64,000 nucleotides of DNA from assembly GCF_052060035.1 (NCBI RefSeq), contig NZ_JBPOEA010000014.1:14818-78817 (forward strand). Direction: 5' to 3'. Source of the stretch: Fodinibius sp052060035 (GTDB taxonomy: Bacteria; Bacteroidota; Rhodothermia; Balneolales; Balneolaceae). Shown here piece after piece: positions 54,020 to 63,239 of this stretch. The position numbers and the translations under genes were made by a program. Position 1 is the first letter of the stretch; each line of letters starts with the position of its first letter. Under the pieces are notes generated by a model. The model did no database searches. It saw only the letters and a program-made list of their open reading frames with translations, and had not been told where the DNA came from.

Positions 54020-55699
54020 TCAAAACAGACCGGTAATTACCCCTTCATCATTCACGTCCATATCCTCTGCAGCAGGACGTTTGGGCAGACCCGGCATCAG
54101 CATCATATTTCCACAAATTATGACTAAGAATCCCGCCCCAGCCGATAATTGAACATCCGTTACCGTAAGCGTAAAGTCTTTGGGCGCCCCTTTCAGAGAA
54201 GAATTATCTGATAGCGATGATTGTGTTTTAGCAATACATATTGGTAAATCTCCGTAGCCAAGCTTTTTATATCTTGCAAGATTTTTAAGCGCCTTTTTCT
54301 CAAAATAGATATCACTTGCTCCATATAGTTCGGTAGCGATGGTTTCCACTTTATCCTCGACCGGCTCATCCAGATCATACAGTGTTACCTTTTCAGGATC
54401 GGGATTGTTTTCGGCCAAATCCACAGTTTTTTCAGCCAGTTCCGTTACACCTTCACCGCCTTTGGCAAACCCTTCGTGGGCTGCACATTCTACTCCCATC
54501 TGCTTACAGAATTCATAGATGCGATCAATTTCGTGCTGGCGATCACCCTTAAACTTGTTGATGGTTACTACAATCGGCGCCTTAAACTTTTTCATATTCT
54601 CGATGTGCGCCCGCAGATTCTCCAGCCCTTTTTCAAAAACCTCTGGATCGTCATAACCATTCTGGGCCTGTTCTACTGACAAACCACCATGATATTTTAT
54701 TGCACGGCAGGTAGCTACAAGTACTATGGCCGACGGCCATATATCGGAGGTCCGGCAAACGATATCAAAGAATTTTTCTGCACCAAGATCAGCTCCAAAA
54801 CCGGCCTCCGTCACCACATAATCCGCAAGTTTAAGTCCAATTTTATTGCCCAAAATACTGCTCGTACCATGGGCGATATTAGCAAACGGCCCGGCATGAA
54901 TAAGAGCCGGGACGTGTTCAAGTGTCTGCACCAGGTTAGGCATTATCGCCTCATTTAAAACTACCGCCATCGCTTTATGGGCATCTAAATCACGAGCCCG
55001 TATCGCTTCGCCCGATCGGTTGTATCCAACCACAATTTTACCAAGCCGCTCTTTCAGATCTTCGCGCGAAGTAGCCAACGCCAGTATGGCCATAATTTCT
55101 GAGGCCGCCGTAATCAAAAAGCTTGATTCACGGGGCACGCCATTTACCTTTCCGCCCAGCCCAACCACGGTATTTCGCAGGGCTCGATCATTCATATCCA
55201 TCGCCCGGTTCCAGAGCGTATTCGTCACATCAATATCCAGCTCATTTCCTTTGTAGATATGATTGTCCAGCATTGCCGCCAGCAGGTTGTGTGCCGTCGA
55301 CAAAGCGTGAATATCCCCGTTGAAATGAAGATTAATTCGCTCCATCGGTATTACCTGCGAATATCCCCCGCCGGCCGCTCCACCCTTGATCCCAAATACC
55401 GGGCCAAGCGACGGTTCTCGAAGAGCCACAAGCGACTTCTTGCCAATCTTCTGCAAGCCCTGGCTTAATCCGATCGATGTAAGCGTCTTGCCTTCTCCGG
55501 CAGGTGTTGGAGTCATTGCCGTAACCAGAATAAGCTTACCGTCGGGACGATCTTTAAATTTTTCTAAAACATTCAATCGAATTTTTCCGGTGTATTTTCC
55601 GTAAAACTCAAAATTCTCTTCATCCAGCTCAAGATCTGCCATAAACTGACGCATGTGATTGAGAGGGGCATCTTGTGCAATTTTAATACTTTCTTCCAT
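54020..55699 (-). CDS. fhs: Formate-tetrahydrofolate ligase
   Basis: 559 residues, full length. P-loop-like TPTPAGEGKTLTSIGLSQGL, ALREPSLGPVFGIKGGAAGGGYSQVIPMERINLHFNGD, VGLGGKVNGVPRES, IHAGPFANIAHGTSSI and TEAGFGADLGAEKF all match. It activates formate onto tetrahydrofolate with ATP to give 10-formyl-THF for purines and one-carbon flow. Present in acetogens and in many fermentative or amino-acid-using bacteria; here it stands alone. Confidence 0.97.
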   Translation of the reverse strand: MEESIKIAQDAPLNHMRQFMADLELDEENFEFYGKYTGKIRLNVLEKFKDRPDGKLILVTAMTPTPAGEGKTLTSIGLSQGLQKIGKKSLVALREPSLGPVFGIKGGAAGGGYSQVIPMERINLHFNGDIHALSTAHNLLAAMLDNHIYKGNELDIDVTNTLWNRAMDMNDRALRNTVVGLGGKVNGVPRESSFLITAASEIMAILALATSREDLKERLGKIVVGYNRSGEAIRARDLDAHKAMAVVLNEAIMPNLVQTLEHVPALIHAGPFANIAHGTSSILGNKIGLKLADYVVTEAGFGADLGAEKFFDIVCRTSDIWPSAIVLVATCRAIKYHGGLSVEQAQNGYDDPEVFEKGLENLRAHIENMKKFKAPIVVTINKFKGDRQHEIDRIYEFCKQMGVECAAHEGFAKGGEGVTELAEKTVDLAENNPDPEKVTLYDLDEPVEDKVETIATELYGASDIYFEKKALKNLARYKKLGYGDLPICIAKTQSSLSDNSSLKGAPKDFTLTVTDVQLSAGAGFLVIICGNMMLMPGLPKRPAAEDMDVNDEGVITGLF

Positions 55700-55964
55700 A
55701 ATGATATTTTTTCAATTGAAACTCACTGCCTAATCTATTTTAAACAGACAATGCAAGGCCACTTTACCAAACAATATATTAGACAAAAGAGTCTTTTATT
55801 TTATTTAATAATGAGGCTAACAAGAATTGTATTAAAGCGCAATATTTAATTAACTGGTATCAGATGTTTTTAGCACCTAATTCTTTCTGATGATCGTTTT
55901 TTATCGTCGGCAAGGCCGGTAACAGTTAACTCAAAAAAACAATACATTAAGACCAGTTACCGCT

Positions 55965-56774
55965 TTACGGAGCTGATACCAAGACAATATCTTCGGCGAC
56001 CAATCCTTTCTCATTTTCAACCAGATCGAATTCGAAAATAAGGTCACGGCTGGGAAGAAAGTCCGTATCAAAATTATTTTCAAACTGGGATATATGTGCA
56101 AAAACGGTACTGTAGGGCGACTCTTCAAAACGGGAATCGGTAATCCAAAGATTTTCTCCTACATCCGTCAAGAATCGAAGAAATCCGTAGCCATCATCAT
56201 GAGAAAAATCATAACAAACACCACGTACTCGAGAACCTGGCTTACCCCATCCATAGGGCGATTCGATCGGCAGTAAACCGGGTATCAGATAGCCAGAAAT
56301 ATAAACATCTGTTTCTTTTTTCAAGCTTTCTGACATATCATCAAAACCGACAAGCTCAACACGCGCTCCCTTGCGCTGAACCGCATCTACAACGCTAACA
56401 TAACTGCCATTATTTGTCAGCAACACAATCTTATCCAGATCATCGGCTTGCGTAACCATATCCACGGCCATATCCATATCAACAGTAGACTTTGTGATGA
56501 CCTCCTCGGTCTCCTCATCCCTGTAATATTGCACCGGCTCTTTGATCACTTTATACTCAAAATCACGCAATACTTCACTAAAACGGGTGGTTTTATCTTT
56601 ATAATCTTGATCCTCTTGGGCACGTCGTTCATCAAAAGCCAGATAAACATTCATCCGTGAGGGCGACATGCCGTCTCGACAAGCAAACTTGCGCAAAACA
56701 TCATATCGAAGACCAAATCCACCGTTCATTGTTACATTTACTGCATCAACATAAATACCAACTTTGCCCTTCAT
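55965..56774 (-). CDS. NYN-domain (LabA/PIN-like) protein with C-terminal cold-shock-like domain
   Basis: 269 residues. Residues ~4-165 form a NYN (PIN-like RNase) fold: VGIYVDAVNVTMNGG (D10, N13), KSTVDMDMAVDMV (D99, D101, D105). Strand 4, where the family has SGDxDF, reads LLTNNGSYVSVV (residues 118-129), so key acids are missing. Residues ~183-266 resemble a cold-shock/S1-like RNA-binding barrel (GVCYDFSHDDGYGFLRFL, VFAHISQF, LIFEFDLVENEKGLVAEDIVLV). It probably binds RNA; whether it cuts is doubtful. Monocistronic. Confidence 0.75.
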   Translation of the reverse strand: MKGKVGIYVDAVNVTMNGGFGLRYDVLRKFACRDGMSPSRMNVYLAFDERRAQEDQDYKDKTTRFSEVLRDFEYKVIKEPVQYYRDEETEEVITKSTVDMDMAVDMVTQADDLDKIVLLTNNGSYVSVVDAVQRKGARVELVGFDDMSESLKKETDVYISGYLIPGLLPIESPYGWGKPGSRVRGVCYDFSHDDGYGFLRFLTDVGENLWITDSRFEESPYSTVFAHISQFENNFDTDFLPSRDLIFEFDLVENEKGLVAEDIVLVSAP

Positions 56775-56881
56775 AATAATATCACCAAATAGTTTTAAAT
56801 TATTTGATCCAATAATTTCTCAACCGAACAGGTATTCCTGTAAATCAATCTATAATTCTAACTATCCAGAAAAATCTGGTC

Positions 56882-58354
56882 TTACTCATCAGATAAATAA
56901 TTTGGCATCGCCAGTAAGATCATTCCTGCTCCGCCTACCAATAACATTATGAAGCGACTCGTCCATTCCGACTCCATCCATCCTATTGTATAAGGCAAGG
57001 CATATAATGAACAGGCGGCAATGAGCATCATCAAAAATGTGCGTCCAAGTTGATAATTGACGGGATATATTTGCACACTTTTATAGTAGAGCATCATGGC
57101 CATTGAAGCATAACTTAGAAGGGTTGCGTATGCTGAACCCATCATACCGAAGCTGGGGATTAACAAAAGGTTGGCTACTACCGTTATTCCCGCTCCTAAT
57201 AACGTAATAACGGGTAACACCTTGGTTTCTTCCTCGATAAATATTCCGGCAGAAAAATTCATATACCAGCCCTGAAACCAGTAGGCTCCCAATAATACGG
57301 GGACAATGCTTAATCCCGACCAATATTGTTCGCCTACTACATAGACATCCAGCACCGGTACTTTTATCTGGACGATATGTTGAGCAAACAAGGCCACGAC
57401 CAAAAAGCAGATTCCGGCAACAACGTTAAAATACCTAAACACATCGCGATAAAGTTCGGGGGCATCGGGATCATCGGACTCACGCAAAAAGAACGGCTGC
57501 CATGCCATCCGGAACATCTGCACTAACAGGAGCATAAACACCGACAACTTATAACAAGCACTGTAAATCCCAACCACATCGTCTGGCGACATTTCGGGAC
57601 TATATAATTCGGCAACAGTGGACGGTGACATGTAGTTACCAAGGAAAAAGCGGTCTAATGTTTCGTTAATAGCATAACCGAGTCCTGCTGGAATAAAAGG
57701 CAATCCAAATTTAAGAGCTCCGCGAAAAACCGGCGTATCCCAATTGCCTGAAAGCATGGGTGCTGTCGCAATCCAGAGAGCAATGACCGTCAACCCGGAG
57801 GCTATAAGGCTTGCAAAAAAAACAGCTTCTATACCCCAATTGAGCCCAAGAATTAAATAAAACTGAAGGCCGACATTAACAAAAATGTTGCCGGTTTTAA
57901 ATATGGCAAACAACCATTGGCGCCGCACCAGCCGAAGTTCGGCAAAGGGTACCAGTACCATGGTATCGAACCAGAGAATACCAAGCATCATCCAATAAAG
58001 GCTCTCACTTCCAGTGGATTCCAAGCTCATTGCCGGCATCAGTACAGGAGCAAGAAAAACAAGCAACACAACCAGAACCGTGGAAAGTGCACCCAATCCC
58101 ATCTGCAGCGTTTTGAAGACGTTTTTGGCCTGGTCTCGATCTTTGGCATAACGCAAGTAGGCTGATTCCATCCCAAAAGTAAAAACCACATTCAGGAACG
58201 CGAGCCCGGCATATACTAAACTCACCACCCCGTACTGCGATGTGCTGAATACATCGGTATGCAGTGGCACCAACAGGTAGCCGATGAACCGAGCCAGCAC
58301 GCTGCTAATCCCATAAATAAGTGTATCAGAAAGTAGTTCTCGAAGCTTTTTCAA
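56882..58354 (-). CDS. Polysaccharide/oligosaccharide flippase (Wzx/MATE-like)
   Basis: 490 residues with about 12-14 hydrophobic helices. The start LSDTLIYGISSVLARFIGYLLVPLHTDVFSTSQYGVVSLVY is characteristic of the polysaccharide biosynthesis (Wzx/RfbX) family, which flips lipid-linked sugars across the inner membrane. No glycosyltransferase genes surround it, so the glycan is unknown. MurJ-like lipid II flipping is possible but the N-terminal motif fits Wzx better. Confidence 0.85.
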   Translation of the reverse strand: MKKLRELLSDTLIYGISSVLARFIGYLLVPLHTDVFSTSQYGVVSLVYAGLAFLNVVFTFGMESAYLRYAKDRDQAKNVFKTLQMGLGALSTVLVVLLVFLAPVLMPAMSLESTGSESLYWMMLGILWFDTMVLVPFAELRLVRRQWLFAIFKTGNIFVNVGLQFYLILGLNWGIEAVFFASLIASGLTVIALWIATAPMLSGNWDTPVFRGALKFGLPFIPAGLGYAINETLDRFFLGNYMSPSTVAELYSPEMSPDDVVGIYSACYKLSVFMLLLVQMFRMAWQPFFLRESDDPDAPELYRDVFRYFNVVAGICFLVVALFAQHIVQIKVPVLDVYVVGEQYWSGLSIVPVLLGAYWFQGWYMNFSAGIFIEEETKVLPVITLLGAGITVVANLLLIPSFGMMGSAYATLLSYASMAMMLYYKSVQIYPVNYQLGRTFLMMLIAACSLYALPYTIGWMESEWTSRFIMLLVGGAGMILLAMPNYLSDE

Positions 58355-58403
58355 TGGATACGATTATTTCAACTGTATTATATACCCTCTATGACATTTT
58401 GAA

Positions 58404-58838
58404 TTATTCATCATTGACTAACTGCTCAAGAGCATGTACCCCAAGAAGATAACTTTGTTTCCCAAAGCCGGTAATAATGCCATCTGCTACTGCTCCCGTA
58501 AGGGTGTGCTCCCGAAATTCTTCACGCGCATGGATATTGGAAAGGTGTACCTCTACTTTAGGTATATCAATTAAATCCAGTGCATCACGGATAGCAACCG
58601 AGGTGTGCGAAAATCCTCCAAAATTAACAATTGCCCCATCAAAGTCACTGGTCATAAGCGCCTGAATAGCCTCTACCAGTTCTCCCTCTAAATTACTCTG
58701 AAAAAAGGTCATTTCGTGCTTGGGAAACGAGTCGATAAGCAACTGCTCAATATCTTCCAGCGTATCGGTCCCATACTGTTCGGGATCTCGTTTGCCCAAC
58801 ATATTAAGGTTGGGACCATTTAAAACGGATATTTTCAT
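58404..58838 (-). CDS. aroQ: Type II 3-dehydroquinate dehydratase
   Basis: 144 residues. ISVLNGPNLNMLGKRDPEQYG (with the Asn and Arg lid and Tyr near residue 22), FFQSNLEGELVEAIQ, AIVNFGGFSHTSVAIRDAL and VEVHLSNIHAREEFREH are the family landmarks. Third step of the shikimate pathway. Start overlaps the HIT gene stop by 4 bp (ATGA), so the two are coupled. Confidence 0.96.
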   Translation of the reverse strand: MKISVLNGPNLNMLGKRDPEQYGTDTLEDIEQLLIDSFPKHEMTFFQSNLEGELVEAIQALMTSDFDGAIVNFGGFSHTSVAIRDALDLIDIPKVEVHLSNIHAREEFREHTLTGAVADGIITGFGKQSYLLGVHALEQLVNDE

Positions 58839-59233
58839 AGAGATACCTCAGCTGCAATCTTTTCTTTAAGCTCAATCATCCGTTCCTCGCTCACCGACAC
58901 ATTATGCCCCAGCGCCATCACCTGATTGGTTTTATATAAGGGAATCAAATGCACATGGGCATGCGGCACTTCCAACCCCTGTACAATAACACCGGTTCGA
59001 AGCGGATTGAGTGCTTTATCGATAGCTTTGGCAATATGCCTGGATATCTCCATGGTACTTTGCATCAGCTCATCCGGCAAATCAAAAAAGTAGTCTATCT
59101 CTTTTTTGGGGACCACCAATGTATGTCCCTCGGCAATGGGATTAATATCTAAAAAAGCGATATGTTCTTCGGTTTCGGCTACCTTGTGGCAGGGAATATC
59201 CCCCTCAATTATTTTCGTAAATATCGTAGACAT
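58835..59233 (-). CDS. HIT family protein (nucleotide hydrolase)
   Basis: 132 residues. TIFTKIIEGDIPCHKVAETEEHIAFLDINPIAEGHTLVVPKKEIDYFFDL and the histidine triad HAHVHLIPL near residue 97 identify the HIT (Hint/HinT-like) family, which hydrolyses nucleoside phosphoramidates or dinucleotides. Upstream partner of aroQ in an overlapping pair. Confidence 0.95.
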   Translation of the reverse strand: MSTIFTKIIEGDIPCHKVAETEEHIAFLDINPIAEGHTLVVPKKEIDYFFDLPDELMQSTMEISRHIAKAIDKALNPLRTGVIVQGLEVPHAHVHLIPLYKTNQVMALGHNVSVSEERMIELKEKIAAEVSL

Positions 59234-59399
59234 AGCAGTTATTTCTCCTATACGCAGACTTCGTAAAAGATACTGTTAGCAGATTGCTCTGCAAAGCTTA
59301 GCGTAGTTGGGTTAGAATTAGCAGTTAGCAGAATCCCGATTGATTACCTTATTGTCAAATTTGTGACCATAATTTTTCATTTTTGCTCACAATACCAAG

Positions 59400-60470
59400 C
59401 TACTGTATAGCACGATATTTCATATTCGACTCATCAACTTCAATTGTACCCTCATCAATTCCCCAGTCCAGGTAACCCAGCACTTCTGACAAAACCAAAA
59501 ATAGGGCACCCTGTTTTATGGCATCAGCAAAAATACGGTGTGACAAATCCAATAACGACATCGACTCCTTTCGTAACAGCTGCTTTATTTTCTGATATCG
59601 CTTTTTATGTTCGCCAAGATGATGCTCTGCTACCGCTGCAGCATTTTTTATAATTTCTCCATGACCGGGCAGTACCAAACCACCTTGCTCACGAATCCAT
59701 TTTAGCGATTTGCGGTACTGCAATAAACTTTTATTGCGCTGGTCCGTTTTCGTGTCAAAATTAATTAAGGCATTGGTACTGATATGTCCCAGTAAAAGAT
59801 CTCCGCCAAAAATCACCCCTCGGTTACTTTTATATGACACATGACCGGGAGCATGGCCGGGAGTATGTACCACTTCAAATGAAAGCTCCCCGCTGTTAAG
59901 CACAGCACCTTCTTCTATCCATTCAGGTTCAATAGCCAGCTGAAACTGCTGCAGCCAATCCAGCTGATCAATCATCATCTGAGTATCATCTCGGGGAATG
60001 TGATGCTTTCGAAAAAACGCCTCAAATAAATCGGCATCATCGTTTCCTCTAAAATTTGAACGCTCCAGGGGATGCCCGAATACCGTTGCTCCCGCACGAT
60101 CGGCAAGTCGGGCGGCCTGCCCGTAATGATCCGGATGCCCGTGGGTAAGCCAAATCTCATCAATATCCTTGACTGTTAATCCCTCTTTTTTTAGATGGTG
60201 TCGAACACACTCATAGGCATCGTCAGCATATTGCCCAGTATCAACCAGTACATTTTTTTCGTCTTTAATCAAGTAGCTGAAAACGTCGCCCACGGCAAAT
60301 GGAGTAGGAATCCTAACAGGATAAATAGAATATTCTTTTAAGCTATCGGGGTACAACACGCTTGTTATTTTAAAATTTGAAAATACGTTGAATGTACAAT
60401 TTTTTTTATACAATCGACCAATTCCGCATCCCTTTATTTGGATTACCATGGGAATAAAATTTTGTCTCAT
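59400..60470 (-). CDS. MBL-fold metallo-hydrolase
   Basis: 356 residues as drawn. The zinc motif WLTHGHPDHYGQA (His-x-His-x-Asp-His), VVHTPGHAPGHVSY, GGDLLLGH and LPGHGEII mark the metallo-beta-lactamase fold. A C-terminal winged-helix-like region (LLRKESMSLLDLSHRIFADA) follows, as in the glyoxalase-II/LACTB2-like group. The start is uncertain: residues 1-37 show no family likeness, and a GTG at 60359 gives YPDSLKEYSIYPVRIPTPFAVGDV, the usual opening. The later start also leaves room for the divergent tRNA promoter. Confidence 0.85.
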   Translation of the reverse strand: MRQNFIPMVIQIKGCGIGRLYKKNCTFNVFSNFKITSVLYPDSLKEYSIYPVRIPTPFAVGDVFSYLIKDEKNVLVDTGQYADDAYECVRHHLKKEGLTVKDIDEIWLTHGHPDHYGQAARLADRAGATVFGHPLERSNFRGNDDADLFEAFFRKHHIPRDDTQMMIDQLDWLQQFQLAIEPEWIEEGAVLNSGELSFEVVHTPGHAPGHVSYKSNRGVIFGGDLLLGHISTNALINFDTKTDQRNKSLLQYRKSLKWIREQGGLVLPGHGEIIKNAAAVAEHHLGEHKKRYQKIKQLLRKESMSLLDLSHRIFADAIKQGALFLVLSEVLGYLDWGIDEGTIEVDESNMKYRAIQ

Positions 60471-60477
60471 TTTTTCC

Positions 60478-60509
60478 TTGAAATTAGTTTGAGTAAATCC
60501 GTATATTTG
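60478..60509 (+). promoter_or_regulatory. Bacteroidota-type promoter of tRNA-Lys
   Basis: TTG (60478-60480), 21 nt, TATATTTG (60502-60509), a perfect match to the TTG/TAnnTTTG sigma consensus, ending 19 bp before the mature tRNA. Confidence 0.65.
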
Positions 60510-60528
60510 GAATCTGTTTTTAACCCGA

Positions 60529-60601
60529 GAGTCGGTAGCTCAGTTGGTAGAGCAACGCCCTTTTAAGGCGTGGGTCGTGGGTTCGATCCCCTCCCGACTC
60601 A
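60529..60601 (+). tRNA. tRNA-Lys (anticodon TTT)
   Basis: Cloverleaf by eye: acceptor GAGTCGG/CCGACTC, D stem GCTC/GAGC, anticodon stem ACGCC/GGCGT with loop CTTTTAA, T loop TTCGATC. The T stem has one U-U mismatch (GTGGG/CCCTC). CCA is not encoded. Followed by a terminator. Confidence 0.96.
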
Positions 60602-60624
60602 CAATATGCAATGAAACTCTCTCT

Positions 60625-60661
60625 AAGCCTCTGCTGGTTGATAGCCTCAGAGGCTTTTTTT
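60625..60661 (+). terminator. Terminator after tRNA-Lys
   Basis: Stem AAGCCTCTG (60625-60633) with CAGAGGCTT (60648-60656), 14-nt loop, T-run to 60661. Confidence 0.85.
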
Positions 60662-60774
60662 GTATAATTCAAAGTAAAACGGTTAAAGAATCTTGGAATG
60701 TAACTACCGTTAACTTTCGTTGAATGTGATACATATTTATTCCAACTTTAGTTGATTTCACTTAATCTGATTCT

Positions 60775-62844
60775 ATGCCCGAAAACAAGAAGCAGCAAAA
60801 CCCGAACAAAAACGATCAAAAAAAGAATAAAGGATTTCAGGGGCCTGGCGGCAAACATCAGTATACCTTTTACTGGATTGTCTTAGCAGCACTGTTTGGC
60901 TTTTGGTTATTCAGCTCCCAAAGCGGTGGACTTTTCGGAGGTCCTCCTACTATTGATTACAGTGAATTTCGTAATCAGATCACCTCTGAAAATGTCAAAA
61001 AAGTCGTTATTCAAGGTGATCAAGTTAGCGGCGATCTTAAAGAAGCGACACAACTCAAGGCTTCGGAGAACGATACTACCCACTATCAAAGTTTTAATAC
61101 CTATCTGCCCTCTTTTGGGGATGATAAACTGATGAGCATGCTTGAAGAGCATGAGGTGACCGTTGAAACAAGACCCAAAAGTGATTTCAACTGGTGGACG
61201 GTCTTACTTTGGGGGTTGCCACTTATCTTTCTCATTATGATCGGCTTCCAATTCTTCCGGCAAATGCGCATGCAGGGACAGAATATGTTTAAAATCGGTG
61301 AAAGCAAGGCCAAACTACAGGATGCAGAAAAGGTCAAAACAACCTTTGATGATGTAGCGGGTCTTGAAGGTGCCAAAACCGAATTGCAGGAAGTAGTCAG
61401 CTTTTTAAAGAATCCAGATAAATTTGATTCACTGGGTGGCGAAATTCCGCGTGGCTTACTCATGGTAGGCCCTCCCGGTACCGGTAAAACGCTACTGGCT
61501 CGTGCAGTAGCCGGCGAAGCAGGAGTACCATTTTTTACGATTACCGGCTCCGACTTTATGGAGATGTTTGTTGGTGTGGGGGCCAAGCGTGTTCGTGATA
61601 TGTTCAACAAAGCAAAAGAGAAAGAACCGGCCATTATCTTTATTGATGAGATTGATTCCATTGGACGTAAACGTGGCGCCGGACTTGGTGGTGGACATGA
61701 TGAACGCGAACAAACGCTCAACCAACTGCTTTCGGAGCTCGACGGTTTTGAAAAAAACGAAGGCGTTGTAGTGATGGCTGCAACCAACCGTCCTGATATT
61801 TTGGACAAAGCGTTGCTGCGCCCTGGCCGCTTCGATCGCCAGATTACCGTACATCTACCCACACAGGAACATCGGGAGCAAATTCTGGAAATCCACGCCC
61901 AAAACAAGAAAGTTTCGGACGATGTGGATCTTAAAGAAATTGCTCGTTCGACTCCCGGATTTAGCGGTGCTGATTTGCAGAATCTTCTTAACGAAGCAGC
62001 ACTTATTGCGGCACGTTACAAACGTAAAGCCATTGAGCAACAAGATATTGATCAAGCCCGTGACAAAGTAATGATGGGACTCAAGCGTGAAGGTATTAGA
62101 CTTACCGATCACGAAAAAAGATTGTTAGCCTACCACGAGGCCGGACATGCTATTGTCGCAGCCACGTTACCTAACACCGATCCCATCCATAAAGTAACGG
62201 TCATACCACGCGGTAAGGCAATGGGTGTGACCATGCAAATGCCGGATAAAGAAAAGTATTTATACGAGAAAAAGTATATGCTCGACCGTATGGCCGTGAT
62301 GATGGGAGGGCGTGCTGCCGAGAATCTCATCTTTGATACCTCTACCAGTGGAGCTGAAAACGATCTCAAACAAATCAGGAAACTGGCCCGTAAGATGGTA
62401 CTCGATTGGGGGATGAGTGATAAATTTAACAACATTGCCTTTGGCAGTCAGCGCGAACAAGTATTCCTGGGTGAACAAATGGGCAGCTCCAAAGAGTACA
62501 GTGAAAATACGGCCCGGGAAGTAGATGAGGAAGTTCTTAGAATCCTCAAAGAGGCATATGACCGTGCCATAACAACCATTACCGAACACAGAGATATTCT
62601 GGACAAGCTTGCTGATGAACTTATCGAACACGAAGAAGTATCCGGCAAGAAAGTCATGGAATGGTTAAATGGATCGTTGGAGGATGGTACTTCCAATCTG
62701 GAGGAAGATCAAAACAACGATATCACTTCTGAACCGGAGAAAGATGGATCTTCTGATGAGAAAACTACAGAGGAGGATCAAGAAACCTCTTCACCAACGA
62801 AAACCTCTAAAAAACCTAATCGTAGTAATGAAGAAGAGGAGTAA
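60775..62844 (+). CDS. ftsH: ATP-dependent zinc metalloprotease FtsH
   Basis: 689 residues. A basic Gln/Asn-rich N-tail and TM1 (~31-46), a periplasmic domain, and TM2 (~140-160, WWTVLLWGLPLIFLIMIGFQFF) lead to the AAA+ module: VGPPGTGKTLLA near 233, IIFIDEIDSIGRKRG, and the second-region LRPGRFDRQI. The peptidase zinc site is HEAGH near 454 with GAENDLKQ downstream. A long acidic, Ser/Thr/Glu-rich tail (~640-689) is extra. It degrades misfolded membrane proteins and regulators. A terminator overlaps its stop. Confidence 0.97.
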   Translation: MPENKKQQNPNKNDQKKNKGFQGPGGKHQYTFYWIVLAALFGFWLFSSQSGGLFGGPPTIDYSEFRNQITSENVKKVVIQGDQVSGDLKEATQLKASENDTTHYQSFNTYLPSFGDDKLMSMLEEHEVTVETRPKSDFNWWTVLLWGLPLIFLIMIGFQFFRQMRMQGQNMFKIGESKAKLQDAEKVKTTFDDVAGLEGAKTELQEVVSFLKNPDKFDSLGGEIPRGLLMVGPPGTGKTLLARAVAGEAGVPFFTITGSDFMEMFVGVGAKRVRDMFNKAKEKEPAIIFIDEIDSIGRKRGAGLGGGHDEREQTLNQLLSELDGFEKNEGVVVMAATNRPDILDKALLRPGRFDRQITVHLPTQEHREQILEIHAQNKKVSDDVDLKEIARSTPGFSGADLQNLLNEAALIAARYKRKAIEQQDIDQARDKVMMGLKREGIRLTDHEKRLLAYHEAGHAIVAATLPNTDPIHKVTVIPRGKAMGVTMQMPDKEKYLYEKKYMLDRMAVMMGGRAAENLIFDTSTSGAENDLKQIRKLARKMVLDWGMSDKFNNIAFGSQREQVFLGEQMGSSKEYSENTAREVDEEVLRILKEAYDRAITTITEHRDILDKLADELIEHEEVSGKKVMEWLNGSLEDGTSNLEEDQNNDITSEPEKDGSSDEKTTEEDQETSSPTKTSKKPNRSNEEEE

Positions 62845-62869
62845 CAACCGTACTTACTTCCTCTTTTTT
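62834..62869 (+). terminator. Terminator overlapping the ftsH stop
   Basis: AAGAGGA (62834-62840) with TCCTCTT (62859-62865), then T to 62869; the left arm includes the last codons and part of the stop region. Confidence 0.6.
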
Positions 62870-62891
62870 GAATGCTTTTGATTCTCAATGC

Positions 62892-62925
62892 ATTAAGTAA
62901 TGGTGTAACCATCATTACTTAATGT
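62892..62925. promoter_or_regulatory. 15-4-15 inverted repeat between ftsH and the 56-codon gene
   Basis: CATTAAGTAATGGTG, TAAC, CATCATTACTTAATG, one G-T pair. No T-run, so not an intrinsic terminator. It lies 19 bp before the small gene: an operator or an RNA hairpin. Confidence 0.45.
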
Positions 62926-62944
62926 ATCATAAAGCTACAGTACT

Positions 62945-63115
62945 ATGACGACGTATAAAGTAATTTTTGAGAGTGGCGTTACCGTAGATATTGAGGCCGG
63001 ATCTATTGAGCTAAATGACGTACTCGACAAGGTAGAAATTAAGGATGACAATGGGAAAGAGATGGAAGAAGTATACCTGAACTTTGAGGATATCTCTGCA
63101 ATTATTCCAAAATAA
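62945..63115 (+). CDS. Small hypothetical protein (56 residues)
   Basis: MTTYKVIFESGVTVDIEAGS... with a tidy alternating beta pattern and DNGKEMEEVYLNFEDISAIIPK end. Acidic, no signal peptide, no known motif. Good coding character (beta strands, VTVDIEAG, charged linkers, in-frame stop, no overlapping competitor), and it fills a 395 bp gap between ftsH and mscL. I do not recognise a family. Codon use looks like its neighbours. Confidence 0.6.
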   Translation: MTTYKVIFESGVTVDIEAGSIELNDVLDKVEIKDDNGKEMEEVYLNFEDISAIIPK

Positions 63116-63239
63116 ATCAAACCATACACTCCTTATCCCTCCCCTTCCAAAAATGCATCTGTAGGTATTAATCTAATATTTTCATAACCTTATAGATAAT
63201 AGATGTTTATACCATAATTTAAATTTTCGAGGGGGTCAT

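Noticed and set aside
63160..63180. TATTAATCTAATATT before mscL resembles one half of the iron box
   Set aside because: The left half reads TAGGTA with a different spacing, so the palindrome is broken, and mscL has no iron link.
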